Below are positions 1 to 11,640 of a DNA stretch of 64,000 nt, piece by piece. The position numbers were made by a program, and so were the translations under genes. Numbering within the stretch: the stretch's first letter is position 1; each line of letters opens with the position of its first letter. Source of the stretch: Prorocentrum cordatum (taxonomy: Eukaryota; Sar; Dinophyceae; Prorocentrales; Prorocentraceae); contig CAUYUJ010014342.1 in NCBI GenBank assembly GCA_963575745.1, forward strand, positions 46,549-110,548. The letters are read 5' to 3'. Below the pieces are notes generated by a model, which worked only from the letters and a program-made list of their open reading frames with translations, had not been told where the DNA came from and searched no databases.

Positions 1-560
1 CTCCTCCTCCTCCTCCTCCTCCTCCTCTGCAGGGTGTCAGCACACGGCGCAAGGTGGCCACTACCGTGCGGGGTACAAACACCTACGGATAGTTCATCCC
101 TCCTCATCCGTCCCCCCCAGGGGTGGAACGATGAGGCGGGATAAGGAGTGAGGAGGGGGGCTGAGCAGGAGGAGGAGGAGGAGGAGCAGGAGGGTGAGGA
201 GGAGGAGGCGGAGGCGGAGGCGGAGGATAAGGAGGAGGAGGAGGAGGAGGAGGAGGAGGAGGAGGAGGAGGAGGAGGAGGAGGATTAGGAGGAGCAGAGG
301 AGTCTTCCTCCTCCTGCTCCTCCTCCTCGCGAAGCCGCGTCCCAGCCATCCAGGCCGTCCTGGCCGAGGAGGAGGAGGAGGACAGGCGGTACTTTGCCGA
401 GGTCTGCTACTCGTTGATGGCGTGCCCGCCGTCGCTGTCGTGGTCGTCGTGGCTGTCGCTGTCGTGGTCGTCGTGGTTGTCTTGGTCGTCGTTGTCGTCG
501 TCGCCGTCGGCGTTGTCGGCAACGACGGCCACTAAGATCACGACGTCGTCGTCGACGGCG
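1..560. repeat. GAG/CTC and CGT-type microsatellites
   Basis: Positions 1-27 are a pure CTC run. About 163-295 is a GGA/GAG array with scattered A and C interruptions, purest at 231-292. About 405-560 is a degenerate CGT/TCG array. These tracts give long poly-Pro, poly-Arg and poly-Leu frames on both strands, which I regard as artefacts of composition. Confidence 0.9.
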
Positions 561-870
561 TCGGCGGCGAGGGCTTTGGAGGTTCTCGCCGCCACGGCGG
601 GACGCAGCTCGACGAGCTGGCCAGGATGGATCCAGGGGGCCGATGGTGAGTGGATTTTGGTTTGTCGCCGTCATTGGCGTCGTCCTCTCTTCGTCGTTCT
701 TGTTCAGAGGAAGAGTTAATACCAATACCGCTGCCCGTCTCTCGTCGCCGCGGCTGGATGCCCATCGAAGCGTACCCCGGGAAATGATGTCCAGTGAGTA
801 GTGGTATCGGTGCCATTTTTTGTTACTTCTTTTGTCGTTGTCGCCGTCTTCGTCGTTGTCGGACCAGGCG
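561..870. other. Short unique spacer
   Basis: About 300 bases of mixed sequence lie between two microsatellite tracts. I see no motif or codon pattern that supports a gene. Confidence 0.5.
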
Positions 871-1045
871 GCGGAGCAGGAGGAGGGGAGAAGAAACAGG
901 AGGAGGCGGAGGTGGAGGGGGAGGACGAGGAGGACCAGGAAGTTGACGAGGAGGAGGGGGATGAGGAGCAGGAGGAGGAGGAGGAGTAGGAGGAGGAGGC
1001 GGAGGAGGAGGAGGCGGAGGAGGAGGAGGAGGAGGCGGAGGAACG
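870..1045 (+). repeat. GAG/GGA microsatellite
   Basis: A purine-rich array of GAG/GGA with occasional GCG and GAC units. It gives frames of Glu or Arg only. A short unique stretch at about 1046-1285 separates it from the GAT array. Confidence 0.85.
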
Positions 1046-1285
1046 TGGAGGCGCAGGTTACAGCTGGGATGTATGTAGCTAGCCAAATGAGTGTCGAACG
1101 AGCGAGCTCGTCGGCTCTCGCGGCCCGTACAACGACACTCGGGCCGATGCAAGTCCCGAATGAGCACGGCCGAACGGCGGCCCTTGTGGAGGGATAGCAG
1201 GGGTAGGAGTATGAGTAGGAGCAGGAGTCTCAGGAGGAGGAGGAGGTGGACCATGTTTGAAGAGACGATGATCCGGGAGGCTGCT

Positions 1286-2869
1286 GCTGTTGCCGACGAC
1301 GACGACGGCGACGACGATGAAGATGATGAAGATGATGATGATGGTGGTGATGCTGCTGATTATGATGATGATGATGTTAGTGATGGTGATGATGATGATT
1401 GTGATGATGCTGATGATGCTGATGATTATGCTGATGATGCTGATCATGATGCTGATGATGCTGCTCATGATGCTGACGACGATGACAAGGAGCATGATGA
1501 TGACGATGCTGCTGATGATGATGATGTCGCTGATGATGATGATGCTGATGATGATGATGATGTTGATGATGCTGATGATGCTGATGATGATGCTTACGAC
1601 GATGATGATACTACTGATGATGCTGCTGATGACGATGATGCTGATGCTGCTGATGATGATACTGCTGACGATGTTGCTGATAGTGGTGATGCTGCTGATG
1701 CGGATGATGATGATGATGATGAAGATGATGAAGATGATGCTGATTAGGATGATGATTTGATGATCTTGTTTTTTTGTGATGATGATGCTGCTGATGACGA
1801 TGCTGATGATGCTGATGATGCTGATGCTGATGATGATTATCATTATTATGATGATGACGATGATGATGCTGATGACAATGATGGTGACGATGATGACGAT
1901 GATGATGACGATATAATGCTGATGCGGATTGTCCTGATGGTGGTGATGATGATTATGATGATGTTGCTGATGATGACACTGATGATGATGCTGATGGTGG
2001 TTGTTATGCTGATGCTGACGATGATGGTGATGCTCTTGCTGATGATGATGCTGCTGATGATGATGATGATGACCATGATGCTGAACGACGACGGCGACGA
2101 CGACTACGACGATAATGATGATGGCTGCTGATGATGATGCTGAAAATGATGGTGATGGTGATGATGATGGTGGTGGTGATGATAATGCTGATGCTGATGA
2201 GGATGATGATGATGAGGATGATGATGCTACTGCTGCTGCTGATGATGATGCTTATGACGATGGTGATGCTGATGATGCTGATACTGATGATGCTTATGAC
2301 GATGATGATGCTGATGATTATGATGCTGATGATGATGCTGCTGCTGATGCTGCTGATGACTATCATAAGGATGATGAGTGTTAGGATGAGGACGATGATT
2401 ATGATGATGCTGATGAGGATGAGGCTGATGATGATGCTGATGATGCTTATGACGATGATGCTGATGGCGATGATGATGCTGCTGATGATGATGCTGATGC
2501 GGATGATGATGTTGCTGATGATGCTGCTGATGATGATTCTGCTTTTGACGATAATGATGCTGATTATGCTGGTGCTGCTGATGATGATGCTGCTGCTGCT
2601 GATGATGATGCTGCTGATGATGATGATGGTGATGGTGATGGTGATGGTGTTGATGATGCTGCTGATGATGTTGATGATGACGATGACGATGACCATGACG
2701 ATGACCATGACAATGACGATGACGATGACGATGACGATGATGATGCTGATGCTGATGATGATGAGCATGATGATGATTATGATGATGATGCTGCTGATGA
2801 TGATGGTGATGATGATGATGACGATGATGATGATGATGACGAGGATGATGATGATGATGATGATGATGC

Positions 2870-2901
<32 letters not shown>

Positions 2902-2935
2902 GTGATGCTACGGCTCATGATGAGGAGGATCAGGA
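1286..2935 (+). repeat. GAT/GCT trinucleotide array (1.65 kb)
   Basis: A degenerate trinucleotide array of GAT with frequent GCT, GAC and GGT triplets. The triplet phase is largely kept, so the three forward frames read as poly-Asp/Ala, poly-Met/Leu and stop-rich sequence, and the reverse strand as poly-Ile/Ser. This is microsatellite DNA and not a coding region. Similar arrays occur at 41180, 43800, 48015 and 51120. Confidence 0.92.
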
Positions 2936-4250
2936 GGAGTAGGAGATGGACGATGATGACGACAGCGAGGGCGACGAGGAACGGCGTAGATGGGAATGAG
3001 GACGGGGTGGGAATGAAGGCGTGGCCACCAGCGTTTATGATGTAGGGTCATAGGGGAGGTGAGGATGAGTAGTGGGTACGAGTAGGTGGTGTGTGTATGT
3101 GGGTGGGTGGGTGGGAGGAGACAGGCATGTCGAGGAGTCCTGCTACCGAGAGGATCCTGATCTGGAGAGGCCGCACAGTTTCCGGATCCACATCTTATCC
3201 TCCTCTTGTTCCGCCTATTCGTTCTTGTCGTCGTCAACAATTACAACACATGTTTATCACCCCTTCTATTCCTCCTCGATCATCCCTCCTTCCCCCGTCA
3301 TTTCCCGTTCATCCTCAATTCCTCCTCTCCTCCCCCTGCCCCTCCTGCCCTTCTTCTTTCCACCTCTCACTCAGCTTGCCCATATGCCGCATCTTCATAT
3401 TCCCTCTCCTTCCCCGCCGCCCTTTCCCTTCTCCCCTTTCCCTACTCCCCGTCCCTCCTCCTCGCCCCTTTCGCCCTCTCTCCGCCGCCGCCACCCTTTG
3501 CCTTCCCCCTTTCGCCCTCCCGTCTCTGGTCTCGCTGCCTCGTGGGGAAAAAAAAACGACAGGGGTGAGGGGATGAAAGGTTGGACGAGAGAGAAGGGAG
3601 AGGGGGCGGAGGAGGGGAATGGCAATAGGGAGGGTCCACGAGGGGAGGAACACCGTTTTGGGGAGGAGGAGGGCTTGAGGACTGAGGGGTCAGAAGGTTT
3701 ATGTGCCTGGGTCGCACCCCCCCAACAATGAGAATGATATCAGGCTCCCCCCACCCTTCGCCGATACCCCCCCTGTGGATGAGGTGTGATATGGTGCTGT
3801 GTGTGTGTGTGTGTGTGGTGCTGCGCGGGCTCTGGTTGCCTGGGGACTTTCTCCACCTCGTCGCTCCGCGCGAGACCGCAATCGCCAAAAAGCGTGTGCG
3901 GTATTGCGGTGCCCGGTGATGTGATGCTTCAGGGAGCTGGAGGTCTGCAAGTTTCAGCGCACGTGGACTCGGCTTTCAGGAGAGGTCCAGAGGTCGTCGT
4001 CGTCGTCGTTGTCGTCGTCGTCACCCTCCATCCCATCTGCAGGGTGGGAGAACCCTTGGACCCATCCCGCTCTCGAACCCTCAACCCGGGATCATATGTG
4101 AGCAGGGTGAGGGGGAGGATATAGGGTCACTGGACGCCCCGACCTTTTCTTCTCCAGTGCAGTTTTCCGCAACGCAAGTCGTTCAAGCATTTTTCCCCAA
4201 TCAGAGCTTGCCTCTGTAGGGATCCTAGCGGATTAAAGGCTGAGGTGAGG
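2936..4250. other. Unannotated region with short microsatellites
   Basis: Mixed sequence with a C/T-rich block at about 3200-3540, a GT run near 3798-3817 and a CGT run at about 3990-4021. Several open frames cross it, but they are skewed in composition and overlap on both strands. I see no recognisable gene. Confidence 0.5.
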
Positions 4251-4251
4251 T

Positions 4252-4425
4252 TCGCCGCCGATTCGGTGGCCGGGCCCGGGTGCCCGGGTGCCCGGGTTCG
4301 CCGCCGATTCGGTGGCCGGGTCCGGGTGCCCGGATGCCCGGGTGCTCGGGTGCCTTGGTGACGGGTGCCCGGTGCCCGGGTGGGTGCCCGGGTGCCGGGT
4401 GCCCGGGTGCCCGGTGCCCTGCAGC
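4252..4425 (+). repeat. GCCCGGGT minisatellite
   Basis: A G/C-rich minisatellite built on GTGCCCGGGTGCCCGG, including a direct repeat of the block GTTCGCCGCCGATTCGGTGG at about 4250 and 4298. The CCCGGG palindromes would fold strongly. Confidence 0.85.
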
Positions 4426-4520
4426 TTTGTAGCCTTACAGCCCTATATCCTTATCGCCCTATAGCCCTATAGCCCTATAATAGCTTTATCGCACTATAGC
4501 CCAATAGCCCTATAGCCCCA
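4426..4520 (+). repeat. AGCCCTAT minisatellite
   Basis: Tandem copies of about 8 bases (AGCCCTAT and variants such as ATCGCCCTAT). The tract is AT-richer than its surroundings and directly follows the GCCCGGGT array. It is not an obvious telomeric unit. Confidence 0.8.
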
Positions 4521-4559
4521 AACAAATTCTGATTGGGGTTTTTCTCCGGTATCAGTTGG

Positions 4560-5303
4560 TTAAGCCAAGACACCGCAATACGGGCAGGACCATTTTTGTA
4601 GCTCAGGAGAGGCCCTGGTTTCTGGGCTGGCCCTCAGATCCGGGTCGACTCGTGGCCGAGGTATGCCGTGGCTGGACAAGACCCTTCGTTCCTTAGTCAA
4701 GAGGCTCACGCCATTCCGCCGCCCCCCAGAAGAGCAGAGTCGTGATGGGTTCTGAAGGGTGCGGTTGCGTCTGGGCTCGCGCTTTGGAGGCCTCTTTGTT
4801 GCCTCCTGCGGTCTCTGAGTGGGCCTCCCTCTCTGCTTGTGCAGCTGTGCGCTCGCAGGGGAAAGGCTTGCCGTGGCCAGACTTCTCTGAGGACCGTGAA
4901 TCGGCCCCGCCTCGCTCCCTCCCTGCCTCCCCCCCAGCCGCCTTCTTCCGCGGCGCCGCGGGGCCGCCACCAGGTACAACGATGACGCCACCTCGGAGCT
5001 CAGCGCGATAGAGGCCGCGGCGGAGGGTCCTTCTTCCTCCTGGGTCGGACGAAGTCTGGGTCGATGTTCGAGGGTTTCGGACGCCTTCGCGGGTTCTCGG
5101 CGGTCCTCCAGCCTCAGGATGCTCTCCGGCAGCTGCGCCTCGCCGAGAGCGTTTTGGGGGTGCCCAGACCGTCCTGACCGGCCGTTGGAGGCCCGAGTCA
5201 GGACCCGACGAAAAGGGGAGGGCGGGGGACGAGGGAGGGGGCGGACGAAACTGGGGGGGGGGGGAGTGGACGAGAGAGGGGGGAGGTGCGAAATCTGCCG
5301 CAT
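4560..5303 (-). CDS. Uncharacterised open frame, doubtful
   Basis: A 247-residue open frame on the minus strand. Its last residues contain CPYCG, a possible zinc-binding pair, and the middle has mixed, protein-like composition (around QLPESILRLEDRREP). The opening residues are Pro/Ser low complexity and come from a C/G-rich tract at 5220-5285. I recognise no domain. It lies just upstream of a LINE fragment on the other strand and may be a shadow. I give it low weight. Confidence 0.15.
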   Translation of the reverse strand: MRQISHLPPLSSTPPPPSFVRPLPRPPPSPFRRVLTRASNGRSGRSGHPQNALGEAQLPESILRLEDRREPAKASETLEHRPRLRPTQEEEGPSAAASIALSSEVASSLYLVAAPRRRGRRRLGGRQGGSEAGPIHGPQRSLATASLSPASAQLHKQRGRPTQRPQEATKRPPKREPRRNRTLQNPSRLCSSGGRRNGVSLLTKERRVLSSHGIPRPRVDPDLRASPETRASPELQKWSCPYCGVLA

Positions 5304-6720
5304 GCAGCTGGTTTCGGCCCCGCCGCTGGGTGTTTTTCTCGATGGATCGGCAATCTGGCGCTGGGAGTCGCCAGGGAGTCAGCTACAGGCCTATTTCAAC
5401 ACTACCGTTACAATGCAAATTATTCGTTCGATGCTGTACCAGAGGTTGGAGAAGTTCTTGGGCCCCGAGCAGTCGGCCGACCAAGCTTGTTTCGGGAATG
5501 GTTCTTCGACCGTTGATCATCTGTTTACGTTGCCATGTATCCAGGAAAAAGCAGACGAATTCCAGCAAATAGTTTGGTATTGTGCACTCGATTTCCGGAT
5601 CGCGGCCCAGACGTACCGGAACAGTATATTCGGCTTTACGCTCTCTGTACACGGACCAGCGCGGCCAGGTGCGGACAGACGTCCCCAGCGAAGAATTCAA
5701 CATCCAACGGGGTGATCCATTGTTTTCTTTGTTTTTTCAATGCTTTATTTGAACACTGTCTGCGGCCATGCAAAGAGAATTGGGCCACGAGGAAATACGG
5801 ATTAAGATCGGAGCCCTTGGACGGCACTGTGTTGACCAACTTGCGCCTCGCGGGCGACGTGCTTGCCGTTGCGAACACACTCCACCAAATCAAGCAGATG
5901 TTGGCGGACATCCAGAAAGCCGCGGCTTCAGTGGGCTTATCTTTACACCGGGACAACACAGATATATTCACAAACGCATCGAAAAAATCTGGCAAACAAG
6001 CCGCCGCCACGGTGCACGTCGATGACATGGGGATTGCGATCATTCCACGGACAGCATCAATCAAATATTTGGGGCGTCTCGTAGCCTGCGACACACCGTT
6101 CGAGTGCGAACTCAGCAACCGCATCCGGAAAGCTTGGGCAGCGTACGGGGTACACAAGCAAGAGTTGACAAGCCGATCGTAGCCGCTCCGAGACCGCATT
6201 CGGCTGCTAAACAGCACGGTTGCGCCGACATTACTGTATGGGACTGAAGTTTCGCCTATGACACCAGACGCAGAGCACAGAACCACATGCGTGCAGCGGA
6301 GGATGCTCAGGCAAATGCTAGGAGCCAAAATAATAATAATTCCAAGGGAACTCTCTGAGACACATAGTACGGATGTGAAGTTTGATGATGTCGACAGCAA
6401 CCCAGCGCCTAATCTTTATTATGTTCGGTCAGATGTTGCGGGAGTTCCGTTGCTGGAGCCTAGGGCCGATTTTATCAAAAGGGCGACCTGGAAATCCGAA
6501 GAACATTTTGAAACAACGCGTGATGAATCATGGGTACATCAGCACAGAGGGCGCACATTTCAACGGGCGTTACGAGTAGCAAACATGGAATCAAGCCGCT
6601 GGGCATATAAAGCGATGCCTTGGGATCCAACGATGACTTCTTCTTCGGCCGCCGCCCAACTGGGAAACAAAAGAGACGATGGGACGACGACGTTCGAGAG
6701 TATATAACTACCCATGGAAC
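5286..6720 (+). pseudogene. LINE-type reverse transcriptase fragment (decayed)
   Basis: This is the RT part of a non-LTR retrotransposon ORF2, broken across frames. In one frame, at about 5379, it reads SYRPISTL, like the conserved NYRPISLL block of LINE RTs. In the next frame it continues MLYQRLEKFLGPEQSADQACF. At about 5836-6100 the third frame reads LTNLRLAGDVLAVANTL, the position of the catalytic (F/Y)ADD motif, then ASIKYLGRLVA, the thumb block. A downstream frame (6258-6707) keeps RRMLRQMLGAK and ESWVHQHRGRTFQRA, typical of LINE C-termini. Catalytic ADD is replaced by AGD, and there are several frameshifts and no endonuclease, so this copy is 5'-truncated and dead. Confidence 0.75.
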
Positions 6721-7080
6721 ACATACTTTTCGGACAAATTGCGCAGGGCAGGCACAACAGTGGAAAATAACGGAGGGATGATTCGTGAAGAGCGAGCAGC
6801 TCTGAGCCTCGCATGTTACAGTCGCCATGTAATCACATAGTGTTTCCTTCTTCTTCGTCCACCCATTTTCCGTCTCATTGTGATTTTCTGCTTCACAGTC
6901 GTGGGGCGCTCTGTTTTTCTGCCTCACAGTCGTGATGCGTTTCTCTTTCTGCCTGTTTGTGCGCAGCTGTCTCTGCGCTACCTCCTATTTTCCACATTGT
7001 GTACCAAGTAGATTCCTCTGCGCTGGGTTTGCCGGGACTGCGCGTCCCATACACCTACCCTCGTAGAGGACCGCCCCATA
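6721..7080. other. Unannotated spacer after LINE fragment
   Basis: Mixed sequence containing short imperfect repeats of a TTTCTGCCTCACAGTCGTG-like block (about 6880-6940). No gene seen. It may be the 3' tail of the LINE fragment. Confidence 0.4.
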
Positions 7081-7082
7081 GG

Positions 7083-7560
7083 GGCTGGAATGTGGGTCGC
7101 ATCATCGCATCGCATGTAAGGAAGATTTATCCCCAATGGGGCACGATCGAAGACGAAGAGGCCGGGTACCGATGGTTAGGGATTTGCGTGTTCAGTGGCA
7201 CGCGAGCAGTTAAGATCGAACAGGGGTTTTCATTCTTTTTTATATATAATCTCATGTCCAAAGATGAAGTATGGTTTTAACTACGTGAACATTTGTACCC
7301 AGAGCTAGCACCTTGTTGTTTTACAAAGGATACTCTTGGGTCTCGAAAGGTGCGCCCGTGCCCCCCCGAACTGCTACAACAACGGCTCCCTCTTCATACT
7401 TCCTCACAGTCTATTGAAGAATCGCGCTCTCGCTCAAGGCTTTCTTCGATATCGCTTAGAACTTACGCTCTCGCGTGGGTTTTTTTCGCGCTTTATTCAG
7501 ACGCCACGCCCTCGACACTCAGGAATCACGCTCTCGCTTCTGGAAATCCTTACGATTGAC
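7083..7560 (+). repeat. Dispersed repeat family, copy 1
   Basis: The stretch 7141-7210 (ACGATCGAAGACGAAGAGG and following) closely resembles 8527-8600. The stretch at 7305-7420 resembles 8046-8160, 8705-8765 and 16514-16640, sharing blocks such as GAACTGCTACAACAACGGC and CACAGT..ATTGAA. GCGCTCTCGC is repeated several times. This points to a dispersed, non-coding repeat family. Confidence 0.6.
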
Positions 7561-7850
7561 CTGTGAATAGTTCATCTCGCCGCGGTGGCAGAGCAGACTT
7601 GCTTCTGATTTTTTTTGGGGGCCGGTTTTCACGCGACAAACTCGGCGCGCGCCTGGTGTCCAGAGGGTGCGCTGGGGGCGACAAGGACAGCGCCCGCAGG
7701 AGCATTCGGGGGCGCGCTGGGACGAACGCCCAGGCCGGCCCAGGAGAGCGCCGAGAACGGCGCCCAGGACAGCGCCATCAAAATTGCCCGGAATATCGCG
7801 CAGTCGCTAGCGGACAGGAGCGTCCGAAAAAACGCCTGGAAACGCGCCCA
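7561..7850. other. GC-rich spacer
   Basis: GC-rich sequence with imperfect repeats of GCGCCCAGGACAGCGCC type. Open frames exist on both strands, but none shows domain character. Confidence 0.4.
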
Positions 7851-8050
7851 GAAGCGACCGATTTCGCGCCCGATTTCGCGACCGATTTCGTGTCCGATCT
7901 TTTCTTGTTTCGATTCAGTATCAAAACAGATCAGGCGCAAATCGGATTTATAATCTGACAAACAATCGGGCGCAATATCGGACCCAAATCGGACCCACAT
8001 CGGACGCACAATCGGACGCAGCATCGGGCGCAAAATCGGGCGCAAATGGC
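7851..8050 (+). repeat. AATCGGRCGCA minisatellite
   Basis: Short units of about 12-18 bases with the core ATCGGACGCA / ATCGGGCGCA, more than ten imperfect copies. It starts as ATTTCGCGCCCGATTTCGCG and changes strand sense at about 7940, giving a loose inverted arrangement. Confidence 0.7.
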
Positions 8051-8790
8051 TCGCACCCTGTTTTTTACAAGGGGAAGCCTTGAGCATTTGGGTTGTTGGC
8101 CCCTGAACTACAGCAGCGGCTCCCGCTCGATACTTCCTCATCATTTATTTCAGAATCGCGATCTCGTTCCAGACTTTTATAATTTATCCAGGGTTGGCGC
8201 TCTTGCCTGGGACCTCCTTTCATTTTACTAACGCATCGCTCTCTCGGCGCTCCGGAATGGCGCTCTTGCTCGGATTTTTCCTTCCTTACTGAAGAATTGC
8301 GCTCTCGCCTGAGACTTCTTTGCCGTTTCCTCTTGCCAGCCCATCTTGCGAATCCCTCTCGTTTTCCATCTTCTCCCTCACTCCCTCGTCTTGCCGCCTT
8401 CTCTTTCTCCCTTCCCCCACCTCTTTTCTCCTTGCTCTCTCTCTTTGTCATTGCTTCTGTTCTTCTTGTTAAAGGGCTGCGCCAATTAACCTTGGCATGG
8501 GTTGGATGTAGAAAACCCGAAAGCTACGATCAACGACGATGAGGGCGGGTATCGAGGGTTTGGGATATACATGTTGAATGGCACGTGACCGTGTGCGAGT
8601 GAGCAGTCCGCATGATTGTTGGCGCTGGTACGGTTGTTGTTTTTTTTGCATTGTGATGTTAGTTAAACCACTGGGCGGTAACATATGTGTTTGCTCAATG
8701 GAGGTGCCGCTCCCAGGGCTCGCACCGTGTTTTCCAAACAATCCTGTGGTTTTGGGTCCTGCTTTTGAAGGGACACCGCCCCGCGTCACC
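8046..8790 (+). repeat. Dispersed repeat family, copy 2
   Basis: Contains modules shared with 7083-7560 and with 16500-18100. The stretch 8290-8490 (GCGCTCTCGCCTGAGACTTC, then AATCCCTCTCG, then CATCTTCTCCCTC) matches 17950-18100 in order. The stretch 8527-8600 matches 7141-7210. The stretch 8705-8790 matches 16590-16660 (TGTGGT.TTGGGTCCT). Confidence 0.6.
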
Positions 8791-8799
8791 TCCTCCTCC

Positions 8800-8951
8800 C
8801 GCTGACTCCTCCTCCTCCTCCTCCCTTTCCTCCTCCTCCCTTTCCTCCTTCTCCCTTTCCTCCTTCTCCTCGTCCTCATCCTCATCATAATCATCATCAT
8901 CAGCAGCAACAGCAGCGCATCATCATCGTCATCGTCATCATCATCGTCATC

Positions 8952-8983
<32 letters not shown>

Positions 8984-9004
8984 CACCATCACCATCACCA
9001 TCAC

Positions 9005-9103
<99 letters not shown>

Positions 9104-9115
9104 AATCTTCATCAT
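8800..9115 (+). repeat. TCC then ATC trinucleotide array
   Basis: A TCC/CTTCTC run to about 8880 turns into a CATCAT array to 9110, long and nearly pure at 9009-9103. It is the reverse-strand sense of the GAT arrays elsewhere. Confidence 0.92.
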
Positions 9116-9179
9116 TATCATGGCCGTCATCATCACCATCATCGTCATCACTTCCAGCTCGGAACACACACGCCCCGCA

Positions 9180-9365
9180 CGCTTCGTGGCCCCACAATGA
9201 ACTCCGCCTGAGGTCCCACTTGGCGCCGCCCGCATGCGGGCGCCATCCTCGTTTCGGCACACCCGCACACGTTCCGTGGCCCCATCGGGGACCCCGCCTA
9301 AGGTCCCATTGGCGCTACCAGCATGTGGGCGCCACCCCCGTTTCGGCACACCTCTCACACGTTAC
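9180..9365 (+). repeat. 90-bp satellite, left flank (two units)
   Basis: Two units carrying GCCCGCATG.GGGCGCCA, TTTCGGCACACC and CGTGGCCCCA in the same order and spacing as the array at 14875-16470. The second unit breaks after CACCTCTCACACGTT, where LINE-like sequence starts. Confidence 0.85.
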
Positions 9366-9732
9366 GGCTAGTCAGGGGCTGGCAGCGCCTTCACATCGGA
9401 ACAGGTCAAGACCTGGGCTTGCTTCAACGACGCCACCTGTGAGGCGACCAAGTCTACCCTCTGCTCGTCGTGCTGCTGCTGCTGGGCTGGTTGGAGAAGC
9501 AGCGCCGCAGATCGGCAGCTGGTGCATGCTAAGTCGAAACTTCAGCGCGATCAGGAAACGGGCTTTCGAGGATCTGGACCAGATGCACAAGACGACTTTG
9601 GATACCAAGAAACTCGAAATGGGCTCACGGAGGCCAAGGGGGAGGCGGCCGCGCTCTGAGGCGTCCAGGCCGGCATCAGCCCAGAAACCGGACGGAGTGT
9701 GAGGGCAGGGCTTCTTAGAGCCTTTCGTCAAA
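9366..9732 (+). pseudogene. LINE 5' part, ORF1-like remnant
   Basis: Short charged frames, for example around QETRNGLTEAKGEAAAL, suggest the coiled-coil end of an ORF1 protein, but no frame stays open. Assignment rests on position before the endonuclease region. Confidence 0.35.
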
Positions 9733-10720
9733 GTGGCCAACGAGTTCGCTGTCGAGGTTCGCGCACCCGCTGCAGGACCACCATCAGCAGGAGGACAGGC
9801 TCGAGGTGAGGCCGCAGCGGGGTATCAGCCTGCATGGGCAGGCGGACCAGCACAGGCAGAGGCAGGAACGCATCCAGCTGCGCCAGCACCGCCCGCCAAC
9901 GATGCCCACTTTGACGCGCTCAAGGCTGCTGCGGGTCTTGGTGGCATGGGCGCGGGGACGACTGGGAGTGCTGGCGAGTGCGTGACGCCTTGGATGTTCT
10001 ACGAGGCGCAACGAATCAGCGAACTGTGGGGTAGTCGGGGTTCGGGGCGATGGTGGGCGGCCCTCGCCATCAACGCCAACGCTTCCAGCATGTTCGAAGG
10101 GTTTTTCACGTCTCAGGCTGCGCGGAGCTGCGGCGTGATCGCGGTCCAGGGGGCGCTCCTCTCGGAGGCGATGTGCGATGCGGTGCCTGGCAGGCTGGCT
10201 CGGCTTGGGTGGCGCGCGGTCGCAGCTCCAGCCGTCAGTGTTTCCGAAACGAGACGTGATTTTGGCCCTTGGTCGTGGGGCTGTCGCGCGTGCCGCTGGG
10301 CTTTTTCCTGGTGTGTTCGCCTGGTTCAGCGTCTACTTAGAGGTGAGCAAGCCGTCGGCCTGTGAGATTCTCGACGCCGTGGCGCGGGGCATCCGCGCGC
10401 CCCAGAAGCCTTTCGCCATCGCGGGGGACTTCGACATGGGGCCATGCGGGCCCGCGACGGCGGGCAGCGCGGCCATCGGGCCGCGCCGTCGACTACTTCG
10501 CGGTCTCCCGCGTCATGTCGGAGGCGGGGGCCAGCGTCAAGAGCGGCCAGGGCCTGTCGCCGCGCTACCTTGTGGGGCTCCGCTTCATGGCCAGCTCTGT
10601 GGCCAAGAGCGTGCGTGTCATGATCTGCCCCAAGAAGATCCCCTTTCCGCTCCAGCGGGCGCGCCGCGGCAAGGGCCGCCCGCGCGTGCGGGTCCAGGCT
10701 CGGGGGTAAGGCCGCCGCGG
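9733..10720 (+). pseudogene. LINE APE-type endonuclease (frameshifted)
   Basis: The first frame (9733-10365) reads SMFEGFFTSQAARSCGVIAV and then RLARLGWRAVAAPAV. This is the N-terminal pattern of dinoflagellate LINE endonucleases, in which a short strand runs into the catalytic 'VQE'. Here the frame gives VQGALLSEA instead. A second frame (from about 10178) gives PFAIAGDFDMGP, equivalent to the GDFN catalytic block of APE nucleases, with D in place of N. A third frame (10480-10709) gives DYFAVSRVMSEAGA, the DYxxVS block. Each block is recognisable, but no single frame carries all of them, so the gene is broken at least twice. Confidence 0.65.
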
Positions 10721-11640
10721 TGGACGACGCGTGGGGGCACTTCATCTACTACGCGGGGTAGAACATCGTCGACGCCATTGACGTCGAGCACGAGTGCGAC
10801 GCGTACGCGGGGTGCGTGAAGAGGCCCGAGCCCGCCGTCGCCAGCGCGCTGATGCCATCGCCCCTACCGCTGCCGCGGCAGACGCCTAGCGCGTCATGGG
10901 CCCAACGAGCGGCCGTCGCGCTCGAGGGTGAGGCGCAGCTCTACCTGCCGCTGAGAGGGCGTCGCGCGTCCGGGGGCCTCGGGGAGCTGCGTGACAAGCT
11001 GCCCGACTCTGCTGGGGGCAAGAGGCAGGGGGCGCAGCTGGCCCACCGCGCCCTCTGCAGTTTCGCGCGGTCGGCGGAACGCGTGGACCAGCGCCGGCTG
11101 CAGTTGGCCGGCTGCGTCGCGGGCGCGATGGCGGACAGACACGTCGAGCGCGACGCAGACAAGAGCACGGGCAGCTTCGACGATTGGGTGATCGAGAACC
11201 ACGTTGGAGGTGCAGGCCCCCTCAACTCCGTGACCAAGCCACAGCGTGGCTGGAGGCCTCGGCCTCGGGGGCCGAAGGGCCAGGGGCCATCCCGTCGGCG
11301 CCCCCAGAGACTGTGAAAGCGTGGATGAAGGAATGGTCAGGGCATTGGAAGGGGAGGGGGGGTGGGGGCGGGGCGGGGGGTGGGGGGGGGAGCGCGCCGT
11401 CGGGCGACCCCCTGCAGAAGGAGAGCATCGTCTGGCCCGACTACCTGGGCGAGCGACCGCCGCGTCCCACTGTGCTGGGGGCCAGGGGCGTGGTCCGCGC
11501 GTTCAAGGAGTCCATTGGCTCCTTCTTCGGCTTGCCCAGGCCCCGCAAGCTGGGCGTGCTTGACGACGGTGGCATAGGGGCCGTGATCAACGCGCTGGCG
11601 GTCTTTCATTGCGAAGTTAGCCGTCATCCCGAAGTCGGGC
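10721..11640 (+). pseudogene. LINE linker between endonuclease and RT
   Basis: Ala/Arg-rich frames (10816-11316, then 11184-11620) contain VGVxLDDGGIGA-type and WPDYLGERPPRP-type stretches that lead into RT. A G-rich run (about 11348-11392) interrupts it. It resembles the region before RT in LINE ORF2 but has no diagnostic motif. Confidence 0.4.

Noticed and set aside
1290-3045. Poly-Asp/Ala and poly-Met/Leu proteins up to 300 residues or more
   Set aside because: Products of GAT arrays in different phases. No start context, domain or unique sequence.
4020-4090. Possible tRNA B box (GGTTCGAG) on the minus strand
   Set aside because: No acceptor pairing or cloverleaf could be drawn, and the motif lacks the final CC.
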